Shown piece by piece: positions 6,497 to 8,275 of a stretch of 8,275 nucleotides of DNA. Within the stretch, counting starts at the first letter, position 1. The number at the start of each line of letters is the position of its first letter. Source of the stretch: Actinomycetota bacterium (GTDB lineage: Bacteria > Actinomycetota > UBA4738 > G016210805). The notes beneath the pieces are model-generated. The model searched no databases. It was not told the origin of the DNA and saw only the letters and a program-made list of their open reading frames with translations. The stretch is from positions 1-8,275 of the forward strand of contig JACQTL010000156.1 of the NCBI GenBank assembly GCA_016210805.1. The letters are read 5' to 3'. The position numbers and the translations under genes are program-made.

Positions 6497-6528
6497 GTCA
6501 CACTCGGCGAGGCCGGGCGGAAGCGAGC

Positions 6529-6559
6529 CTCTACTTCCTGGCCTGGCCCTTCCGGTACT
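6529..6559 (+). repeat. 31-base direct repeat, copy 2 (duplicate livM 3' end)
   Basis: This is identical to 5815-5845 over 31 bases. In the matching frame it again reads LYFLAWPFRY, followed at once by TAG (6559-6561). The codons before it (RAEAS) do not resemble the corresponding LivM residues (WLRIK), so only the gene end is duplicated and this is not a second livM remnant. It forms the right boundary of the toxin-antitoxin cassette. Confidence 0.9.
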
Positions 6560-6573
6560 AGGGGGGCCCGGCA

Positions 6574-6604
6574 GGATCCGTGAGCGATCCGAGCTAAACG
6601 CTCG
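6574..6604. terminator. Hairpins between convergent genes (terminator candidate)
   Basis: Two adjacent inverted repeats share one base: GGATC (6574-6578) with GATCC (6586-6590), and CGAGC (6590-6594) with GCTCG (6600-6604) around a TAAAC loop. They lie just past the stop codon of the minus-strand glycosyltransferase (6608-6610) and after the toxin module, where a bidirectional terminator would be expected. No clear T-run follows on either strand, so the role is uncertain. Confidence 0.35.
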
Positions 6605-6607
6605 ACC

Positions 6608-8275
6608 TCAGATGTCCGCCACGAACGGGATCGCGGTCGGTGCTGGGTCCGGATCGAGGGCCCCCGAGCCGACCGGGTCCCGCCCGTGGCGGGCCACGGC
6701 CTCGGTGAGGACCTCGTCGAAACCGGCCGCGGTGGCGTCCCAGGTGAATCGCCGGGCGTGGGCGGAGGCGGCCTCCCCCAGTCGTTCGCGGAGGTCCGGC
6801 CGATCCAGCACGCGCCGGAGGTTCTCCACGAAGCCCTCGAAGTCGTCGGCCAGGAGCCCCGTCTCACCGTCGACGACCGACTCGGAGAGCGCGCCGACCC
6901 GCATGGCCACGGTGGGGGTGCGCTGGGCGGCCGCCTCCAGCACCACGATCCCCCACCCCTCCTGCACGCTGGTCAGGGTTAGGACCCATGATTCGGCGAG
7001 GATCCGCCGCTTCGTCTCCTCGTCCACGAACCCCTCGAAGACCACGCTGCCCGCCACTCCCCGGCGCTCCGCGTGGGCCCGGAGCTCGTCCTCCCAGTAC
7101 CCCTGGCCCATGACCCGAAGGCGAAGGCCGGGGACGTCCTCCCGGAGGGCGGCGAGCGCGTCGATGATCAGCTCGATCCGCTTGTTCGGGACCAGGCGGC
7201 CCAGGTAGGCGATGCTCGGCTCCGCCCCACGCGCGGCGCCCGTGGGGGGCTGCTCCAGGGCCTCCGCCCCCCCGGCCAGCACCACGGCCGTCCGCTCGGG
7301 AGCGACGCCGATCGCGGCGAGGCCGTCCCGGGTGGCCTGGCTGATCGCGATGTAGGACGCCCGCCGGTAGACCCTGGGGGCGAGCCGGGACTCCAGCCAC
7401 CAGCCGATCCGGGCCGTGAGGGGCCCGAAGACCATCCCCCACTGCTCGCGGTGGACGTGGGTCACCATCACCACGACCGGCCGGCCGCAGTAGAGGGGGG
7501 AGAAGAACGGGACGCCGTTCTGCACGTCCAGCACGACGTCGTGGGGGCCGAACCGGCCCAGGAGGTGATACGCGGCGGCCCACAGGTAGACCGAGCGCCA
7601 CGTCCCGCGGCGGATGTACCGGATACCGTCGACGACCTCGTCGCGAGGAGCCTCTCCGTGGTCCGCGCAGAACATCGTGACCCGGCGGCCCATCGCGGCG
7701 AGCCGTCTCGCGGTCTCCTCGACGTAGACCTCGCAACCGCCGCCCTGGGGGTGCTTCGTGTCCCGCCAGTTCAGGACGAGGACGGCGCCCTCGGCTCCCC
7801 GCTCGGCCGCGAGCGCCCTCCGGAGGTGGAGGACGGCCACGCTCAGCACCGCCGCGTGGACGGCGACCATGGTCCAGGCCAGGGCGAACCCCACCTCGGC
7901 GAACAGGAACAGGGCCGCGAGCCCGACGATCGAGACGGCCGAGGACGACCACACCCACGCCGTCCGTCCGGCCCCCATGAGGAGCTGGATCAGCACCTGG
8001 GCCAGCCCGGACAGGAACAGGGCCACACCCAGGACGCGGACCAGCCCGGTGGCCTGCAGGTACCGGCCCCCGTAGGTCAGGTCGAGCAGCGGGCCGGGAA
8101 AGACGGCCATGGCCCCGGCCACCAGGAGCCCCGGCCCCAGGGCCAGGAGCAGCGACCGGGGAAGCGCCACCCGGGGGCCGGCCACGGCGGCCTTCCTGAG
8201 CGCGTAGGCGGCCGCCGGTATCTGCGCGTACAGGGCCACCCGGGCCAGGAACGAGGCGGCCACGTAGGGCCCGCC
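6608..8275 (-). CDS. Flippase-like membrane domain fused to GT4 glycosyltransferase (5' partial)
   Basis: The frame is open from the window edge to a TGA at 6610-6608; residues are counted from an in-frame GTG at 8263, probably internal. Residues 1-147 are hydrophobic with about five membrane segments and read like the C-terminal part of a Wzx/MurJ-type polysaccharide flippase (FLARVALYAQIPAAAYALRK, later LTYGGRYLQATGLVRVLG). After a short linker (about 148-160), a GT-B glycosyltransferase of GT4 type follows. It has VLNWRDTKHPQGGGCEVYVEE (161-182), the acceptor-side THVHREQWG (268-276), donor-binding LGRLVPNKR with R356 and K361, and EGWGIVVLE with E435 and E443 in the E-x7-E pattern. A low-complexity tail ends the protein. 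It likely transfers a sugar from a nucleotide donor at the inner membrane face during surface-polysaccharide assembly. Sugar and acceptor are unknown. The gene is convergent with the transporter operon and unrelated to it. Confidence 0.85.
   Translation of the reverse strand, partial: GGPYVAASFLARVALYAQIPAAAYALRKAAVAGPRVALPRSLLLALGPGLLVAGAMAVFPGPLLDLTYGGRYLQATGLVRVLGVALFLSGLAQVLIQLLMGAGRTAWVWSSSAVSIVGLAALFLFAEVGFALAWTMVAVHAAVLSVAVLHLRRALAAERGAEGAVLVLNWRDTKHPQGGGCEVYVEETARRLAAMGRRVTMFCADHGEAPRDEVVDGIRYIRRGTWRSVYLWAAAYHLLGRFGPHDVVLDVQNGVPFFSPLYCGRPVVVMVTHVHREQWGMVFGPLTARIGWWLESRLAPRVYRRASYIAISQATRDGLAAIGVAPERTAVVLAGGAEALEQPPTGAARGAEPSIAYLGRLVPNKRIELIIDALAALREDVPGLRLRVMGQGYWEDELRAHAERRGVAGSVVFEGFVDEETKRRILAESWVLTLTSVQEGWGIVVLEAAAQRTPTVAMRVGALSESVVDGETGLLADDFEGFVENLRRVLDRPDLRERLGEAASAHARRFTWDATAAGFDEVLTEAVARHGRDPVGSGALDPDPAPTAIPFVADI

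Noticed and set aside
5815..6559. An integron-type cassette with an attC site
   Set aside because: The 31-base repeat is not palindromic and no attC-like core sites were seen; the arrangement fits gene-end att duplication better.
6497..6561. Copy 2 of the repeat as the remnant of a second, decayed livM gene
   Set aside because: Identity stops abruptly at 31 bases; upstream codons in the matching frame show no similarity to LivM, so a long gene duplication is not supported.
6465..7208. A 247-residue plus-strand frame beginning in the toxin gene and running across the glycosyltransferase
   Set aside because: The translation is Ser/Arg/Pro-rich and antisense to a glycosyltransferase with clear motifs. 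It also reads copy 2 of the repeat in a different frame from LYFLAWPFRY.

Overview
The window is very GC-rich, dense in coding sequence and uses GTG starts often. Together with the gene types this suggests a high-GC bacterium, most likely an actinomycetote (for example an uncultured soil or subsurface lineage). No rRNA or marker gene is present to settle the taxonomy, and other GC-rich phyla remain possible.

Positions 1-5847 hold one plus-strand operon for a branched-chain-amino-acid-type (Liv/HAAT family) ABC transporter. In order: the 3' end of a substrate-binding protein, the ATPase LivF, the ATPase LivG, a 616-residue long-chain acyl-CoA synthetase (AMP-binding, Faa1/FadD type), the permease LivH and the permease LivM. 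Gaps are short (15-37 bases) or overlapping (ATGA at livG/ligase). A ligase in the middle of a complete Liv operon suggests that the imported substrate is a carboxylic acid (fatty, branched or aromatic) activated to its CoA thioester on entry, rather than leucine or valine. That is inference. A perfect 7-3-7 inverted repeat sits between the ligase and livH.

Positions 5848-6528 hold a compact type II toxin-antitoxin module: a ribbon-helix-helix antitoxin and a MazF/PemK endoribonuclease toxin overlapping by 14 bases. The module lies exactly between two identical 31-base direct repeats. The first is the last 31 bases before the final two bases of the livM stop codon and encodes LYFLAWPFRY. The second, 714 bases downstream, encodes the same ten residues followed by its own stop (TAG instead of TGA). 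The module therefore looks like a small cassette inserted at the 3' end of livM with the gene end regenerated, as in attachment sites of integrative elements, but with no recombinase in view. This is the most notable observation. A palindrome with an extended -10 box lies just upstream of the antitoxin's probable GTG start and looks like an autoregulated, leaderless promoter.

Positions 6608-8275 hold, on the minus strand and convergent with the rest, a 5'-truncated gene for an unusual fusion: the C-terminal membrane part of a Wzx/MurJ-like polysaccharide flippase joined in frame to a GT4-type glycosyltransferase. It probably belongs to a surface-polysaccharide locus that continues beyond the window. 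No stretch of more than 300 bases lacks a gene. I saw no tRNA, rRNA, CRISPR array or transposase.
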